DNA of 6,365 nucleotides, taken from the NCBI GenBank assembly GCA_041685645.1, contig JAWLFI010000149.1, forward strand, positions 1 through 6,365, in the 5' to 3' direction. The stretch is from JAWLFI01 sp041685645 (GTDB lineage: Bacteria > Bacteroidota > Bacteroidia > Chitinophagales > Saprospiraceae). Within the stretch, counting starts at the first letter, position 1; the number at the start of each line of letters is the position of its first letter. Below are positions 6,132-6,365 of the stretch, one piece after another. The position numbers were made by a program, and so were the translations under genes. Under the pieces are notes generated by a model. The model did no database searches. It was not told where the DNA came from and was given only the letters and a program-made list of their open reading frames with translations.

Positions 6132-6139
6132 CAAAGATA
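6132..6139 (-). promoter_or_regulatory. TATCTTTG -7 box for the CNNM-CBS gene
   Basis: Read on the minus strand, TATCTTTG matches TAnnTTTG at every fixed position and is followed by C, a common context in Bacteroidota. No clear TTG lies 19-21 nt upstream. Transcription would start near 6125, giving a leader of about 48 nt. Confidence 0.5.
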
Positions 6140-6179
6140 GTAAAGTACTTTATTTCTCACATCCTGCCATTTCCCATAC

Positions 6180-6212
6180 ATTTTGAGTGGGTCGGCAGAG
6201 TAGGCTCAAAAT
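6180..6212. repeat. inverted repeat ATTTTGAG...CTCAAAAT
   Basis: An 8-bp perfect inverted repeat (6180-6187 and 6205-6212) with a 17-nt loop lies between the CNNM-CBS promoter and the GC-rich right end. On the plus strand a T-rich stretch (CTTTTATTTTTT, about 6220-6232) follows after a gap. It may be a poor terminator, an operator or chance. No plus-strand gene is visible upstream that would need it. Confidence 0.3.
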
Positions 6213-6240
6213 TACCAACCCTTTTATTTTTTAAAATGTA

Positions 6241-6365
6241 TTTGGGCGATTCCCTCGGCCCCTGCGGGTCCTCGGGTCGCTACGATCCGGGGCTCTCTAT
6301 TCGCTCGGCTCCTCAGCCGCTAAGCCGCGGCATCGGATCTTCGGTCCGCCAATGGCGAACCTCAC
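6241..6365. repeat. GC-rich multi-hairpin block at the right edge (incomplete)
   Basis: About 66% G+C. Hairpins visible: CCC-TGC-GGG at 6260-6268; a 7-bp stem with one G-T pair at 6273-6279 with 6283-6289 around CTA; GCCGC 6316-6320 with GCGGC 6327-6331; and CGGA 6334-6337 with TCCG 6345-6348, closed by a C(TTCG)G tetraloop with one bulged T. No open frame with protein-like content is evident. Its opening (TTTGGGCGATTCCC, then a CCCTGCGGG turn) reminds me of GC-rich intergenic repeats seen in Bacteroidota genomes; that is memory, not a search. The block continues beyond the window. Confidence 0.45.

Noticed and set aside
1..6365. CRISPR array, transposon, prophage, toxin-antitoxin or defence system
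   Set aside because: No regularly spaced direct repeats, transposase or integrase motifs, or paired small genes could be found on either strand.

Overview
The window looks like ordinary chromosomal DNA of a member of the Bacteroidota. The taxonomic signals are several candidate promoters of the phylum-specific type (a TTG or TTTG box about 19-20 nt upstream of a TAnnTTTG-like box), no Shine-Dalgarno sequence in front of any of the four minus-strand starts, and a gene set common in free-living, probably marine or saline members (a BCCT betaine/choline carrier and a [4Fe-4S] APS reductase). Placement below phylum is a guess; a Saprospiria/Cytophagia-like organism would fit.

Layout from left to right. 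At 1-81 there may be the first codons of a minus-strand gene that runs off the left edge (weak). A small capless HAD phosphatase lies at 223-636 (minus). A 313-bp divergent intergenic region (637-949) carries a good promoter for the HAD gene and two weaker candidates for the gene to the right. A BCCT-family carrier occupies 950-2602 (plus), followed by a strong, palindromic intrinsic terminator at 2718-2745. The stretch 2603-3205 has no convincing gene. Its right part (about 3001-3170) is a GC-rich block (about 63% G+C) packed with nested hairpins. A minus-strand pair follows: an APS reductase, cysH (4124-4780), and 12 nt after it an extended short-chain dehydrogenase / NDP-sugar epimerase-like protein (3206-4111). 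A CNNM (DUF21)-CBS membrane protein lies at 5007-6077 (minus) with a perfect TATCTTTG box upstream. The right end (6241-6365) is a second GC-rich (about 66%) hairpin-rich block cut by the window edge. It shares short words with the block at 3001-3170, read on the opposite strand.

Functionally the genes are housekeeping and membrane physiology: compatible-solute uptake, divalent-cation transport or sensing, assimilatory sulfate reduction and a sugar-nucleotide-type SDR. Only the cysH-SDR pair looks like an operon. I found no CRISPR array, transposase, phage gene, rRNA or tRNA, and no convincing new multi-gene system. The most interesting signal is the pair of GC-rich structured blocks, which look like diverged members of a dispersed intergenic repeat or structured-RNA family.
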